From Flavobacterium tagetis (lineage in GTDB: Bacteria; Bacteroidota; Bacteroidia; Flavobacteriales; Flavobacteriaceae): a stretch of DNA of 64,000 nt. The notes below the pieces were generated by a model, which saw only the letters and a list, made by a program, of their open reading frames with translations, was not told the DNA's origin and ran no database searches. The first letter of the stretch is position 1; each line of letters starts with the position of its first letter. The stretch is taken from assembly GCF_016735615.1 (NCBI RefSeq), contig NZ_JAERSF010000004.1, positions 186,001 to 250,000 on the forward strand. Direction: 5' to 3'. Position numbers and translations under genes: made by a program. Below, in pieces: positions 33,723-43,360 of the stretch.

Positions 33723-33746
33723 GTTATGCTGAGCGGAGTAGAAGCC
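33723..33746. repeat. REP-like half unit R4
   Basis: The single arm ATGCTGAGCGGAGTAGAAGCC-like (33727-33746) is a diverged copy of the R2 type, just before cutC. Confidence 0.7.
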
Positions 33747-33763
33747 ATTTTAATAAAATATAA

Positions 33764-34435
33764 ATGAAAAAAAATCAACTAGAAATAGCTTGTTTTAATT
33801 ATGAATCGGCATTAATTGCTCAAGCAAATGGTGCGGACAGAATTGAGCTATGTGAAAACATGAAACTGGGAGGAACTACTCCGAATTCTATTTTGGTAGT
33901 GAAAGTCCGTGAAAGTTTAAATATAAAAATGCATGTCATTATAAGACCTCGCGGAGGCGATTTTGTTTATTCGGACGAGGAACTTACCGAAATGAAACAA
34001 GATATTAAACACTATAAAAAGCTTGGAGTTGATGGTTTTGTTTTCGGAATCTTAAAGGAGAACGGAAAAGTAAATAAAAAGCAAAATAAAGAATTAGTGC
34101 ATCTGGCACATCCGTTGTCGTGTACTTTCCACCGCGCTTTTGATGTGGTTAAAAATCCTGAAAAATCTCTCGAATCGGTAATTGACTGCGGTTTTAAAAC
34201 AATTTTGACTTCTGGCCAAGGAGTAAATGTAGAGGAAGGAATTTTAGCTCTAGAAAGACTTCAGGAATTGGCAGGAGATCGAATAGAAATTATGCCAGGT
34301 GGTGGTTTGAGATCTTCAAATATAAAATTACTTCAAGAAAAATTAGATCTCACTTTTTATCATTCTTCAGCAATTACAGATGGTTCTGAAATAGCAAATC
34401 CCGAAGAAATAAAAGAATTGCGCAATTTTTTATAG
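33764..34435 (+). CDS. cutC: copper homeostasis protein CutC
   Basis: A 223-residue TIM-barrel protein of the CutC family, cytoplasmic and historically linked to copper tolerance, with no firmly proven reaction. Family signatures are ANGADRIELCENMKLGGTTP, IRPRGGDFVYS, CTFHRAFD, ILTSGQG and IMPGGGL. Length fits. The start lies just after repeat R4 and the gene ends at a strong terminator. Confidence 0.93.
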   Translation: MKKNQLEIACFNYESALIAQANGADRIELCENMKLGGTTPNSILVVKVRESLNIKMHVIIRPRGGDFVYSDEELTEMKQDIKHYKKLGVDGFVFGILKENGKVNKKQNKELVHLAHPLSCTFHRAFDVVKNPEKSLESVIDCGFKTILTSGQGVNVEEGILALERLQELAGDRIEIMPGGGLRSSNIKLLQEKLDLTFYHSSAITDGSEIANPEEIKELRNFL

Positions 34436-34449
34436 TTTTTCATAAAACA

Positions 34450-34487
34450 AAAAAAAGTCTGGAGTTGGCAAGCTCCAGACTTTTTTT
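34450..34487. terminator. bidirectional terminator
   Basis: The stem GTCTGGAG / CTCCAGAC has A- and T-runs on both sides. It lies between cutC (+) and the receptor gene (-). Confidence 0.9.
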
Positions 34488-34533
34488 CTACAAGAAATTA
34501 TTCAAAAATTATTTAAAATCTTCTCAGGCAAGA

Positions 34534-36954
34534 TTAGAACATTCCGCCCCCGCCTTTGTTAGTATTGTCATCTCTTTGTTTACGCTGTAAATTTTTGATT
34601 TTTCCGCCTCCAAAGTTGTAAGTCAGACCAAAGTAAACCGTTTGGCTTTCCCATTTAAACTGACCCGCTTGCGGATAAGGATACATGGTGTCAAAAGCAT
34701 ATTTCATAGTGTTGAAAACGTCATTGAAACGAACACTTAAATTCATTTTGTTGTCTAATAATGTATAGCGTGTACCAATATCCATTTTGTACATTTCGTG
34801 GCTATTATTCTGAAGTCCATCTGTAGCACCTCTATAGAATCCGAAAGCTAAGAAACTTAAACGTTTGTTTACTTTAAAGTTAGAGTTCATACGTCCGTTG
34901 AAAGCAGCAACTGTAATTTTTCTATCAATTGGGTTACTAGTGTTTGTTGCTGGATCATATTGGAATACAATACCTTGCTGATTAATACTTGAGAAATCGA
35001 TAGATGGTTGAATATCCCACCATTTTGTAATTTTATAATTGAATGAAAGCTCAAATCCGTAAGCTGTATTGTGATCGTAGTTGGTAAAACTCATAATTTG
35101 TTTTTCCATGCTTGGATCTGCTGGATCTGGATATAAAATTCTGCTGATTTGATCATTAATGCTTCTCACAAAAACACCAGCTGTAAAACTTCCTTTTTCA
35201 AGAGTTTTAGTATAGTTTACTTCTACAGAGTTGGTAAACTGAGGTCTTAATTCAGGATTTCCTAGTGAAGTAACTAATGGAGTAGCAAATTCACGAATAG
35301 GTTTTGTCTGCTCTAAACTCGGGCGATCAACACGACGGCTATAGCTAAATTGTAAAGTATTTTTCTCATTTAAATTATACGTTAAATAAGCAGATGGATA
35401 TAATGTGATATAATCATCATCAAATTTTGTTTGTCCATAATTTAAATTAGCTTGTACTTTATAGCTTTCAAAACGCGCTCCTAATTGGTAGCTAAACTTT
35501 TTGTATTTCTGTCCAAATGTTACATAAGCAGAATAAATATCTGTATCATAAGTGTAATGAGACGTTTGGTCTGCAACAGGCAACAAAGGATTTCCAGTAA
35601 TATAATCGTTAGCCGTTCTTGTAATTCTAGCTTCAGCTCCAGCTTCTAGAGTGGTTTTTTCGTTTAACGGATTAACGTAATCTACGTTTACAGTACTTAA
35701 TTTTCTAGTCCCTTGTAGATAATCATCATATACAACATCTGAAGCACTATTGTCAATTTTAGTGGTTTTTGTGTCAAAAGAAGCATTTTGAGTTTCTTTA
35801 TTATCACTATAATTTGCCTCAAAATCTAAAGTATGACCTTCTTTTTTAAAGATGTGTTTGTATGCCAAATTGTATGTTCCAACTCTGTCAGGTCCCCAAT
35901 ATCTCGATTTTTGAAAGATATTAGAAATATCAGAACCAGTTACATTATTATAATCAATATCAGTATCTACATAACCTTTTCCAGTAGATTTATTCTGGTT
36001 GGTATAAATAGATAAAGTGTTATGATCATCAATCAAGTAATCCATTCCAATTTTGTATAAGTAAGAATCATTATCATTCAAGACATTTATATTTTGAACG
36101 ATATCTTGATCAAATCTTTGGATGAATCCTGTGTTTTGGTAAGTTCCAAAATTCTGTCCCACATTTCCAAAGAAATTTACTTTTCCAGTTTTATAATTTA
36201 AATCTAAAGACTGATTGTATTTTGCAGTTTTACCAAAAGTAATACCGCCGCTGTACGATCCATTAAAACCAGTATTTGCATTTTTGTGCAAAATAATATT
36301 AATGATTCCAGACATTCCCTCTGGATTGTATTTTGCACTTGGATTGGTAATCAGCTCGATTTTTTTGATAGAAGTTGACGGAATCTGTTTCAATAACTGA
36401 GCAGGATCTATGTTTGTAGGACGTCCATCAATTAATACACGAACATTATCATTCCCGCGAAGCGAAAGTTTTCCGTCCTGATCTACATTCACAGAAGGAA
36501 TATTATTCATAATATCTGATGCAGAAGCTCCAGCTGTAGTTAAATCTTTACCAACATTAACTACTTTTCTATCGATTTTTTGTTCAATAGTAGAACGTTC
36601 AGCAACAATATTTACACCTTTAAGCTGTGTAGCTTCTTCCTCAAGAGCTACATTTACAGTTGCCGATTTTTTGTTTTCGCTCAAAAGTACAGATCCAATA
36701 TATTTTCTAAATCCGATATATTGAATTTCGATAGTATAGCTTTTTAAGGCAATATTTTTAAAAGAAAAGTCCCCGTTATCGTCTGTGTTAACGCCTGAAA
36801 CTACTTTTCCATTTTCTTTAAGTGAAACAGTAGCATAAGAAATTGGAGCGCCATTAGACTTTTCAGTAATTTTTCCAGAGACAGTTCCATTGTTCTGGGC
36901 TTGTGCAGTTGCGATTATCCCCAATAACGCAAACAGAAAGAATTTTAATTTCAT
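34534..36954 (-). CDS. TonB-dependent-receptor-like outer-membrane beta-barrel protein
   Basis: 806 residues. The signal peptide ends TAQAQ. A CarboxypepD_reg-like domain (about 22-100, GTVSGKITEKSNGAPISYAT) is followed by a plug (about 125-225, ASDIMNNIPSVNVDQDGKLS and LRGNDNVRVLIDGRPT) and a long barrel with an Arg-rich, Gly-rich tail (GGGKIKNLQRKQRDDNTNKG) that ends GGGMF. This is the outer-membrane beta-barrel family common in Bacteroidetes. No SusD partner lies beside it. The ligand is unknown. It is a single gene. Confidence 0.88.
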   Translation of the reverse strand: MKLKFFLFALLGIIATAQAQNNGTVSGKITEKSNGAPISYATVSLKENGKVVSGVNTDDNGDFSFKNIALKSYTIEIQYIGFRKYIGSVLLSENKKSATVNVALEEEATQLKGVNIVAERSTIEQKIDRKVVNVGKDLTTAGASASDIMNNIPSVNVDQDGKLSLRGNDNVRVLIDGRPTNIDPAQLLKQIPSTSIKKIELITNPSAKYNPEGMSGIINIILHKNANTGFNGSYSGGITFGKTAKYNQSLDLNYKTGKVNFFGNVGQNFGTYQNTGFIQRFDQDIVQNINVLNDNDSYLYKIGMDYLIDDHNTLSIYTNQNKSTGKGYVDTDIDYNNVTGSDISNIFQKSRYWGPDRVGTYNLAYKHIFKKEGHTLDFEANYSDNKETQNASFDTKTTKIDNSASDVVYDDYLQGTRKLSTVNVDYVNPLNEKTTLEAGAEARITRTANDYITGNPLLPVADQTSHYTYDTDIYSAYVTFGQKYKKFSYQLGARFESYKVQANLNYGQTKFDDDYITLYPSAYLTYNLNEKNTLQFSYSRRVDRPSLEQTKPIREFATPLVTSLGNPELRPQFTNSVEVNYTKTLEKGSFTAGVFVRSINDQISRILYPDPADPSMEKQIMSFTNYDHNTAYGFELSFNYKITKWWDIQPSIDFSSINQQGIVFQYDPATNTSNPIDRKITVAAFNGRMNSNFKVNKRLSFLAFGFYRGATDGLQNNSHEMYKMDIGTRYTLLDNKMNLSVRFNDVFNTMKYAFDTMYPYPQAGQFKWESQTVYFGLTYNFGGGKIKNLQRKQRDDNTNKGGGGMF

Positions 36955-37285
36955 GATTTTTTACTGATTATTTTTTTTGATTTGATTGATGATGATTCGT
37001 TTTGTTAGGTTTCTTTTTTTGTTTTTTTTCGTGACCTCAAAAAATTAAAGTCTCTATTAAGACTCTTTTACGATTGATATGTTACAAGAAATCATAGAAA
37101 AAAAAGATATTTTTTTCTCATTCGCTGTTTTGTAAGAGATTAGCCTTTTGATTTTTTGATAATTTTAACAATTAAAAAATGTGCTTTTTTGTCAAATCAA
37201 AACTCTTTTCTCGAATTTAATATGTTTTTGATTTTCTGTAATTGATGAATAAGCAGTATCTTTGCTCACTTTAAAATAAGTTTAC
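36955..37285. other. 331-base divergent intergenic region
   Basis: AT-rich with long T-tracts. It holds the argS -7 box at 37257 and must also hold the promoter of the receptor gene. I saw no coding stretch, repeat or strong hairpin. Confidence 0.6.
37257..37264 (+). promoter_or_regulatory. -7 box of argS
   Basis: TATCTTTG, 21 bases before the ATG at 37286. The nearest TTG elements are at poor spacing (12 or 26 bases). Confidence 0.55.
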
Positions 37286-39064
37286 ATGTCATTACAACAA
37301 ATTCTTACACCTTCTATACAAAAAGCAATACAAGCATTATTTGATGTTACTGTTGATAAAATCGAATTTCAAACGACTAGAAAAGAGTTTGAAGGAGATA
37401 TTACAATGGTAATTTTCCCTTTGCTAAAAGTGATTAAAAGTAATCCGGCTGAATTGGGAAATAAAATTGGAAATTATTTAGTAGAAAATGTTTCTGAAGT
37501 TGCGCGCTTTAATGTAGTTTCTGGTTTCTTGAATATTGTGATTTCAGATAGTTATTATCTAGATTTCTTTAATGGAATAAAAGACCAAAAACAATTTGGT
37601 TTTGTGGCTCCAAACCCAGGCGAAAAAGCAATAATGGTAGAATATTCTTCTCCAAACACTAATAAACCTTTGCACTTAGGACACGTTCGTAACAATTTGT
37701 TAGGATATTCTGTTGCAGAAATTTTAAAAGCTTCTGGTAAAAAAGTTTATAAAACGCAAATTATCAACGATAGAGGAATTCATATCTGTAAATCAATGTT
37801 AGCTTGGGAGAAATTCGGAAACGGAGAAACTCCTGAAATTTCTGGTTTAAAAGGAGACAAACTAGTTGGTAAGTATTATGTTGAGTTTGATAAAGCTTAC
37901 AAAGCTGAAATTAATGGTTTAATAGAAACTGGTAAAACAGAGGAAGAAGCTAAAAAACAAGCACCAATCATTATTGAAGCTCAAGATATGCTTAAAAAGT
38001 GGGAAGCTGGTGATGAAAAAGTGATTGAGCTTTGGAAAAAAATGAACGAATGGGTTTATGAAGGTTTCGCAACAACTTACGCCAATCTTGGAGTCAATTT
38101 TGATAAATATTACTATGAAAGTAACACCTATCTTTTAGGTAAAGATGTTGTGCAGGTAGGTTTAGATAAAGGAGTTTTCGAAAAAGACCCAGACGGTTCT
38201 GTTTGGATCGATTTAACAGATGAAGGTTTAGATCGTAAAATTGTTTTGCGTTCTGATGGAACAGCGGTTTACATGACGCAAGATATCGGAACAGCAATTC
38301 AGCGTGTAAAAGATATGCCAGATGTTGGTGGAATGATTTATACAGTTGGAAATGAGCAAGATCATCACTTTAAAGTGTTGTTCTTAATCTTGAAGAAATT
38401 AGGTTTTGATTGGGCTTCAAATTTATATCATTTATCATACGGAATGGTAGATTTACCTTCTGGAAAAATGAAAAGTCGTGAAGGAACTGTTGTAGATGCT
38501 GATGATTTGATGCAAGATATGACAGATACGGCAAAACAGATTTCAGAAGATTTAGGAAAATTAGATAGCTATTCTAATGAAGAAAAAGCTAAATTGTATA
38601 AAACAATTGGTTTAGGAGCTTTGAAATATTACATTTTGAAGATAGACCCTAAAAAACGTATTTTGTTCAACCCAGAAGAATCTGTAGATTTTGCCGGAAA
38701 TACAGGTCCGTTTATCCAGTACACATACGCTAGAATTCAGTCAATTATCCGTAAAGCCGATTTTGATTTTTCTGCGAAAATTGAAATCGAAGAATTGCAT
38801 GAAAAAGAAAAAGAATTGGTAAAACAAATCGAACTTTTCCCAGAAGTAATTCAAAATGCAGCTCAAAATCATAGTCCGGCATTAATTGCTAACTATACTT
38901 ACGATTTAGTAAAAGAGTACAACTCTTTTTATCAGTCAGTACATATTTTAGGAGAAGTTGATTTGACTAAAAAAATATTCAGAGTACAGCTTTCTCAGAA
39001 AGTTGCTGAGGTAATTAAATCTGCATTTCAATTATTAGGAATTGAAGTTCCTGAGAGAATGTAG
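37286..39064 (+). CDS. argS: arginyl-tRNA synthetase
   Basis: Charges tRNA-Arg in the cytoplasm. It is a 592-residue class I synthetase. An N-terminal Add-1 domain (1-110) is followed by the HIGH region SPNTNKPLHLGHVRNNLLG, the KMSKS-equivalent GKMKSREGTVVDADDL and a DALR anticodon-binding C-terminus (from about 470, FIQYTYARIQSI). All are as expected. It is a single gene with a strong terminator. Confidence 0.97.
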   Translation: MSLQQILTPSIQKAIQALFDVTVDKIEFQTTRKEFEGDITMVIFPLLKVIKSNPAELGNKIGNYLVENVSEVARFNVVSGFLNIVISDSYYLDFFNGIKDQKQFGFVAPNPGEKAIMVEYSSPNTNKPLHLGHVRNNLLGYSVAEILKASGKKVYKTQIINDRGIHICKSMLAWEKFGNGETPEISGLKGDKLVGKYYVEFDKAYKAEINGLIETGKTEEEAKKQAPIIIEAQDMLKKWEAGDEKVIELWKKMNEWVYEGFATTYANLGVNFDKYYYESNTYLLGKDVVQVGLDKGVFEKDPDGSVWIDLTDEGLDRKIVLRSDGTAVYMTQDIGTAIQRVKDMPDVGGMIYTVGNEQDHHFKVLFLILKKLGFDWASNLYHLSYGMVDLPSGKMKSREGTVVDADDLMQDMTDTAKQISEDLGKLDSYSNEEKAKLYKTIGLGALKYYILKIDPKKRILFNPEESVDFAGNTGPFIQYTYARIQSIIRKADFDFSAKIEIEELHEKEKELVKQIELFPEVIQNAAQNHSPALIANYTYDLVKEYNSFYQSVHILGEVDLTKKIFRVQLSQKVAEVIKSAFQLLGIEVPERM

Positions 39065-39080
39065 TTTTTGTAGATTGTAA

Positions 39081-39123
39081 AAAAAAAGAGCCGATAATTA
39101 CTTTAATTATCGGCTCTTTTTTT
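39081..39123 (+). terminator. terminator of argS
   Basis: The stem AAAGAGCCGATAATTA / TAATTATCGGCTCTTT is followed by a T-run. Confidence 0.92.
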
Positions 39124-39411
39124 ATTGTCATGCAAGACAGGATTGTATTTCTTTACTGAATATTTAGAGAAGAATTTAAAGAATTTCTTATTTTATTATT
39201 AAGAAATTCACTGACTGAATTTTCGTGTAAAAAATAGAAAATAACATTTGTAAATATCGTTTTTATAATTATGTTTACGGTAAGAAAATATTTGATAATA
39301 ATAGCTTCTAAGGCTAGTAGATATAAGTGTTTAAATAATTTTTTTACTGTAAAAAATAACCGAGGAAGCCGAAAATCGCGAGAGTAGGCAAAATTTTAAA
39401 CCCAAAAACCA
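39124..39411. other. intergenic region between argS and a secreted protein gene
   Basis: About 290 bases, AT-rich, with no coding stretch or clear TAnnTTTG box. A GC-richer patch at 39361-39390 (CGAGGAAGCCG, ATCGCGAGAG) lies just before the start and would be in the 5' leader. It shows no strong stem. Confidence 0.5.
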
Positions 39412-40119
39412 ATGATCAAAAAAACTTTACTTTTAATGATGCTTTTTTTAGCATGTACAGCTACAAAAGCGCAAGATTTAATTAACCCATCTTATGGATT
39501 TTCACACAGTAAAACAGCTTACATTACGCTAGCAGACGGAACAGAAATTAGTGGAACTATTCGTGACATTGACAGAGATAAAGGGTTAATTGAATTTATT
39601 AAATTGCAAGACGCAGCTGGAAAAAAGCACAAATTAAAACCAGAAGATATTAAATTTATGTATTTGCCACCAAGTGGACTTGACAATTTGACTAAAAAAA
39701 TTGATTTTGGAACAGATTTTCAAAAATGGAATGATGATAAACTGAACCAAGAGTACATCAAAGAAGGTTATGCTTATTTTGAAACAGCGGATGTACAAGT
39801 TAAGAAAAAAACTTCAAAACTTTTAATGCAACTATTGAACCCTGCATTCAGTAAAGAATTTAAAATATACTGTGATCCACATGCAAAAGAAACTACTTCT
39901 TTAGGAGTTGGAGGTATTAAATTTGTAGGTGGAGATGCTAAATCTTACTATGTTGCTAAAAAAGATGCACCTGCATTTTTATTAAAGAAAAAAGAATACA
40001 AAAAAGAGTTTGCAACATTGTGGAGCGGATGTGATAAATTAATCACTGCATCTTCAGCAGATCCAAAATGGACAGATTTATCAAAACATGCTGTTACATA
40101 TTCTGAGTGTGCTCAGTAA
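39412..40119 (+). CDS. unknown secreted protein
   Basis: 235 residues with a signal peptide ending TKAQ (residue 20). The mature part starts with a beta segment that resembles generic Bacteroidetes secreted proteins (AYITLADGTEISGTIRDIDRD). A Lys-rich centre and two late Cys (WSGCDK, YSECAQ) follow. No catalytic motif is seen and I do not recognise it. It is a single gene ending at a terminator shared with the convergent DUF6607-like gene. Confidence 0.75.
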   Translation: MIKKTLLLMMLFLACTATKAQDLINPSYGFSHSKTAYITLADGTEISGTIRDIDRDKGLIEFIKLQDAAGKKHKLKPEDIKFMYLPPSGLDNLTKKIDFGTDFQKWNDDKLNQEYIKEGYAYFETADVQVKKKTSKLLMQLLNPAFSKEFKIYCDPHAKETTSLGVGGIKFVGGDAKSYYVAKKDAPAFLLKKKEYKKEFATLWSGCDKLITASSADPKWTDLSKHAVTYSECAQ

Positions 40120-40132
40120 TTGAAGTGAAAAA

Positions 40133-40173
40133 ATAAAAAAAAGCCGGAAGTCTCAAAACTTCCGGCTTTTTTA
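40133..40173. terminator. bidirectional terminator
   Basis: The stem AAAAGCCGGAAG / CTTCCGGCTTTT lies between two convergent genes. Confidence 0.9.
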
Positions 40174-40189
40174 TAACAACTAATTCTAA

Positions 40190-41092
40190 TTACTTAACAA
40201 ATTTGTCAATGATTTTATCTGTTTCTGCTTTTGCAGTATCTGGTTTTAAATCAAATAGAAGAGAATAAAGAGCTTTTCTTTCAACTTTAGCTTCTAAGTT
40301 TAAGTCTTGGTGTCTGTCAAAAAGAGTCTGCCATTTGTCGCGAACGTTTTTCCAAAGTGCGTTATTCTCTTTCCACCATTTTTGAGCTGCAATACATTTT
40401 ACATCTGGAACTTTAGTATATACATCAAACCCTTTTTCTTGTGCTAGTAATACATCTTTTCCAGCGTCGTCACGAACTAATTTATCATTGTCTTGTTCGT
40501 GATTCCATCCTGTAGCAGTAATTTCGTGGATGTTTCTTCTTTTTAAAACATTATAATCGTTACGTTTTGTCTGCTCTCTTCTTGGAAGTGGAGCATCGGC
40601 AACGTTTGCCCAGTAATCTTGTCCGTCAACGTGAACCCATGTTGAAGAACCTTCATATCTTGGACTATCATCTACTTGATATACTTTTTGAGTCCATTGA
40701 CCTTTTACGGCTTTTTTGTCTAATTTCTTGTATTTCCAAGAATTGCCTTTATCAAAAGTATATAAGTCTGTGTTTTCGTATAGCCAATCTTGTCTCCAGT
40801 GTTTGATAATCATATCAGGACTTACAATAAGTAAATGCTGCATGACAATTTTGTTAGGAGTATCTTCTAATAATTCTACCCATTCTAAAGCAGATTCATG
40901 TTTAGTTTCAGAAGGCTTATAAGTAAGAGAATCTTTTGGGTAAGAGAAAGTTTCTGTGAAATTAAACTTTACTTCATAACAACCACACATCGATTTAATA
41001 GATTTTATGTCTTGTTGTTTCTTGTCCTGACTAAATCCAAGACCACATGTTAAAGCCATAGCGGCTGACAAAAAGAGGCTTTTTGAAATCAT
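40190..41092 (-). CDS. DUF6607-like secreted protein of the heme locus
   Basis: 300 residues with a signal peptide (ends LGFSQ). The early motif KSMCGCYEVKFNFTETFSYP and many conserved-looking Trp (WVELLED, KHWRQDWLYEN, STWVHVDGQDYW) fit the family I recall as DUF6607. Its members stand beside TonB receptors and HmuY proteins, as here. No reaction is known. It is divergent from the receptor gene, with facing promoters at 41122 and 41162, so it is probably co-regulated with heme uptake. Confidence 0.75.
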   Translation of the reverse strand: MISKSLFLSAAMALTCGLGFSQDKKQQDIKSIKSMCGCYEVKFNFTETFSYPKDSLTYKPSETKHESALEWVELLEDTPNKIVMQHLLIVSPDMIIKHWRQDWLYENTDLYTFDKGNSWKYKKLDKKAVKGQWTQKVYQVDDSPRYEGSSTWVHVDGQDYWANVADAPLPRREQTKRNDYNVLKRRNIHEITATGWNHEQDNDKLVRDDAGKDVLLAQEKGFDVYTKVPDVKCIAAQKWWKENNALWKNVRDKWQTLFDRHQDLNLEAKVERKALYSLLFDLKPDTAKAETDKIIDKFVK

Positions 41093-41121
41093 AACTTATT
41101 ATTTTGTTTTTAAAATTTTCG

Positions 41122-41148
41122 CAAATATATAAATTTAATTTAGAACAA
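41122..41148 (-). promoter_or_regulatory. promoter of the DUF6607-like gene
   Basis: On the minus strand, TTG, 16 bases, TATATTTG (41122-41129), about 30 bases before the start. Confidence 0.6.
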
Positions 41149-41161
41149 TTAAAAATAGTTA

Positions 41162-41169
41162 TATATTTG
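41162..41169 (+). promoter_or_regulatory. -7 box of the TonB receptor gene
   Basis: TATATTTG, 28 bases before the ATG at 41198. The 20 bases to the left (TTTAGAACAATTAAAAATAG) lie between the two divergent promoters and are the natural place for a Fur-type operator. The palindrome there is weak. Confidence 0.55.
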
Positions 41170-41197
41170 CGTCGATTATTAAGACTGAATAAAAATA

Positions 41198-43348
41198 ATG
41201 AAAATTAAAATTACCCTTTTTGCTGGATTTCTATTTTGTACATATTCTTTTGCTCAGCAGAAAGATAGTATTGCCTCTAAGGAAAAACTTTCAGAGGTTG
41301 TTGTTACAGGACAGTTTGAACCACAATCTATAAAGAAGTCTGTTTTTAATGTGCGTGTAATTTCAAAAGAAGATATTAAACAATTAGCAGCAAATAATCT
41401 TGCGGATGTTTTGAACCAATACTTAAATATTACGATTCGAAATAGTGGGAGTGATGGACGTTCGACTGTTTCTATGTTTGGATTGGATTCACAGTATTTT
41501 AAAATTTTAGTTGATAATATACCATTGGTAAGTGACACTGGAATGGGGACAAATGTAGATCTAACGCAAGTGAATCTTGATGACGTAGAGCGTATCGAGA
41601 TTATAGAAGGCTCTATGGGAGTAACTCATGGTGCAAATGCTGTTACCGGTATATTGAACATTATTACTAAAAAAGGAGGAACTCATAAGTGGGATATTAG
41701 TGCAACTGTTCAGGAAGAAACAGTAGGAAATGAATATTCATTTTCTGATAAAGGACGTCATATTCAATCAGCAAAAATAGGTCATAATTTTAACGATAAT
41801 TGGTTTGTGAATGTAGGAGGGAATCATAATAATTTTGAAGGTTTCTATGATAATATGAAAGGAAAAGATCATTATGCGACAGATGGTTTGAGAGGGTACA
41901 GTTGGTTACCAAAAGAACAATGGGTTGGAAATGCAATGCTTGGATACCAGAAAAACAGTTTTAAAATTTTCTACAAATTTGATTACTATGGGGAAAATGT
42001 AGATTATTATAGTCCAATATTGGTTCCTCAAGATAATTATCCTTTCCCTGAGACTTATTTTACGAGAGACAAAAGATACATTACAAATAGGTTTTACCAT
42101 CATTTAAATGCAAACGGAAAGGTTTTTTCTAAATTAAACTACAATATTTCTATTTCGCATCAAAAACAAGAACGAGATGCAGAATTGTTTGATTATCAAA
42201 TGGAGACTCAGAAAGAATCTAATAATAACAGATTTACATATCAGTCTAAGGAAGTTTTTTATTCAACAGGAGCGTTAAGTAACTTTTTTAATAATAAAAA
42301 AGTCGATTTCCAGCTTGGTTATGAGATTACGAATGAAAATGGGTTCTATAGTAGTGCTGCAGGAACATTTTTAGATAATCAGCTTCAGTCTAAAGATGTC
42401 AGAAAGAGATTAGAGAATTACGATATTTTTACAGTTGCAGAGATTAGTTTGACAGATAAATTCTCTATTCGCCCAGGCCTTCGATATTCGTTTCAGTCTG
42501 CTTTTGAAAACCAATATGCGAGTTCGTTAGGACTGAGATATCTTTTCAAAAAAGGATTAGAAGCTAGAGCCTCTCTTGGGAAATCATATCGTACGCCAAA
42601 TTTTGATGAATTATATACCTATTTTGTAGATTCTAATCATAATGTACAAGGCAACCCTAATTTGGTTCCAGAAAATAGTACTTCATATGAAGTTAGTTTT
42701 AAAAGAACCTGCCACTTTGATTCGGGAGCTCAAATAGCAAATAATCTTGCCGTAACTTTTTTAGATGTTAATGACAGAATTGATATGGTTTTAGTTGAGC
42801 TTCCAGGTAAGTATCAATATATAAATATCAATAAGTACAAAATGTGGAATATTTCAACCACAGAACAATATGCTTATAAAAACTGGAATGTAAAAGTTGG
42901 AGCTGCACTTGTTGGTATTTCACAAAAGCTAGATTTGGCTCAGTTGAATATTAGTTCTGATGATAAATTTTTGTATTCCTTACAGTTGAATTCTAGCGTT
43001 TCTTATAATATTCCAAAATGGAATACTTTGCTAGCACTTTATTATAAATATAATGGGCAGCAACAGCAATTTGCAGCAGGGACAGACGAAAACGGTAAAG
43101 CAAAATTTTATTTGAATGAAATTAAACCTTATAGCTGGATGGACGCTTCGGCTCGTAAAACATTCTTCAATAATAAATTTGAAGTTACAGTTGGTGCTCG
43201 TAATTTATTCAATATTACTTCTGTTCAAATTACTCAGGGTAACGGTGGTGCAAGTGGAGGAGCTCATGGTTCTGGAAGTTCAGAATTAATGCTTGCTTAT
43301 GGACGCTCTTATTTTCTTAAACTAACATATAATCTAAATTTTAATTAA
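41198..43348 (+). CDS. TonB-dependent receptor, heme/siderophore type
   Basis: 716 residues. The signal peptide ends SFAQQ. The TonB-box-like EKLSEVVVTGQ is followed by a plug (about 50-165, LADVLNQYLNITIRNSGSDG, RIEIIEGSMGVTHGANAVTG) and a 22-strand-type barrel with YRTPNFDELYTYFVDSNHNV and a C-terminal FLKLTYNLNFN. Adjacent hmuY implies heme or a similar iron compound as ligand. Twelve bases separate it from the hmuY-like gene, so they form one operon. Confidence 0.9.
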   Translation: MKIKITLFAGFLFCTYSFAQQKDSIASKEKLSEVVVTGQFEPQSIKKSVFNVRVISKEDIKQLAANNLADVLNQYLNITIRNSGSDGRSTVSMFGLDSQYFKILVDNIPLVSDTGMGTNVDLTQVNLDDVERIEIIEGSMGVTHGANAVTGILNIITKKGGTHKWDISATVQEETVGNEYSFSDKGRHIQSAKIGHNFNDNWFVNVGGNHNNFEGFYDNMKGKDHYATDGLRGYSWLPKEQWVGNAMLGYQKNSFKIFYKFDYYGENVDYYSPILVPQDNYPFPETYFTRDKRYITNRFYHHLNANGKVFSKLNYNISISHQKQERDAELFDYQMETQKESNNNRFTYQSKEVFYSTGALSNFFNNKKVDFQLGYEITNENGFYSSAAGTFLDNQLQSKDVRKRLENYDIFTVAEISLTDKFSIRPGLRYSFQSAFENQYASSLGLRYLFKKGLEARASLGKSYRTPNFDELYTYFVDSNHNVQGNPNLVPENSTSYEVSFKRTCHFDSGAQIANNLAVTFLDVNDRIDMVLVELPGKYQYININKYKMWNISTTEQYAYKNWNVKVGAALVGISQKLDLAQLNISSDDKFLYSLQLNSSVSYNIPKWNTLLALYYKYNGQQQQFAAGTDENGKAKFYLNEIKPYSWMDASARKTFFNNKFEVTVGARNLFNITSVQITQGNGGASGGAHGSGSSELMLAYGRSYFLKLTYNLNFN

Positions 43349-43360
43349 TAAATCAATACC

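Noticed and set aside
41137..41160. Fur box between the heme-locus promoters
   Set aside because: TTTAGAACAATTAAAAA is only weakly palindromic. Position is suggestive but sequence is not enough to call a site.
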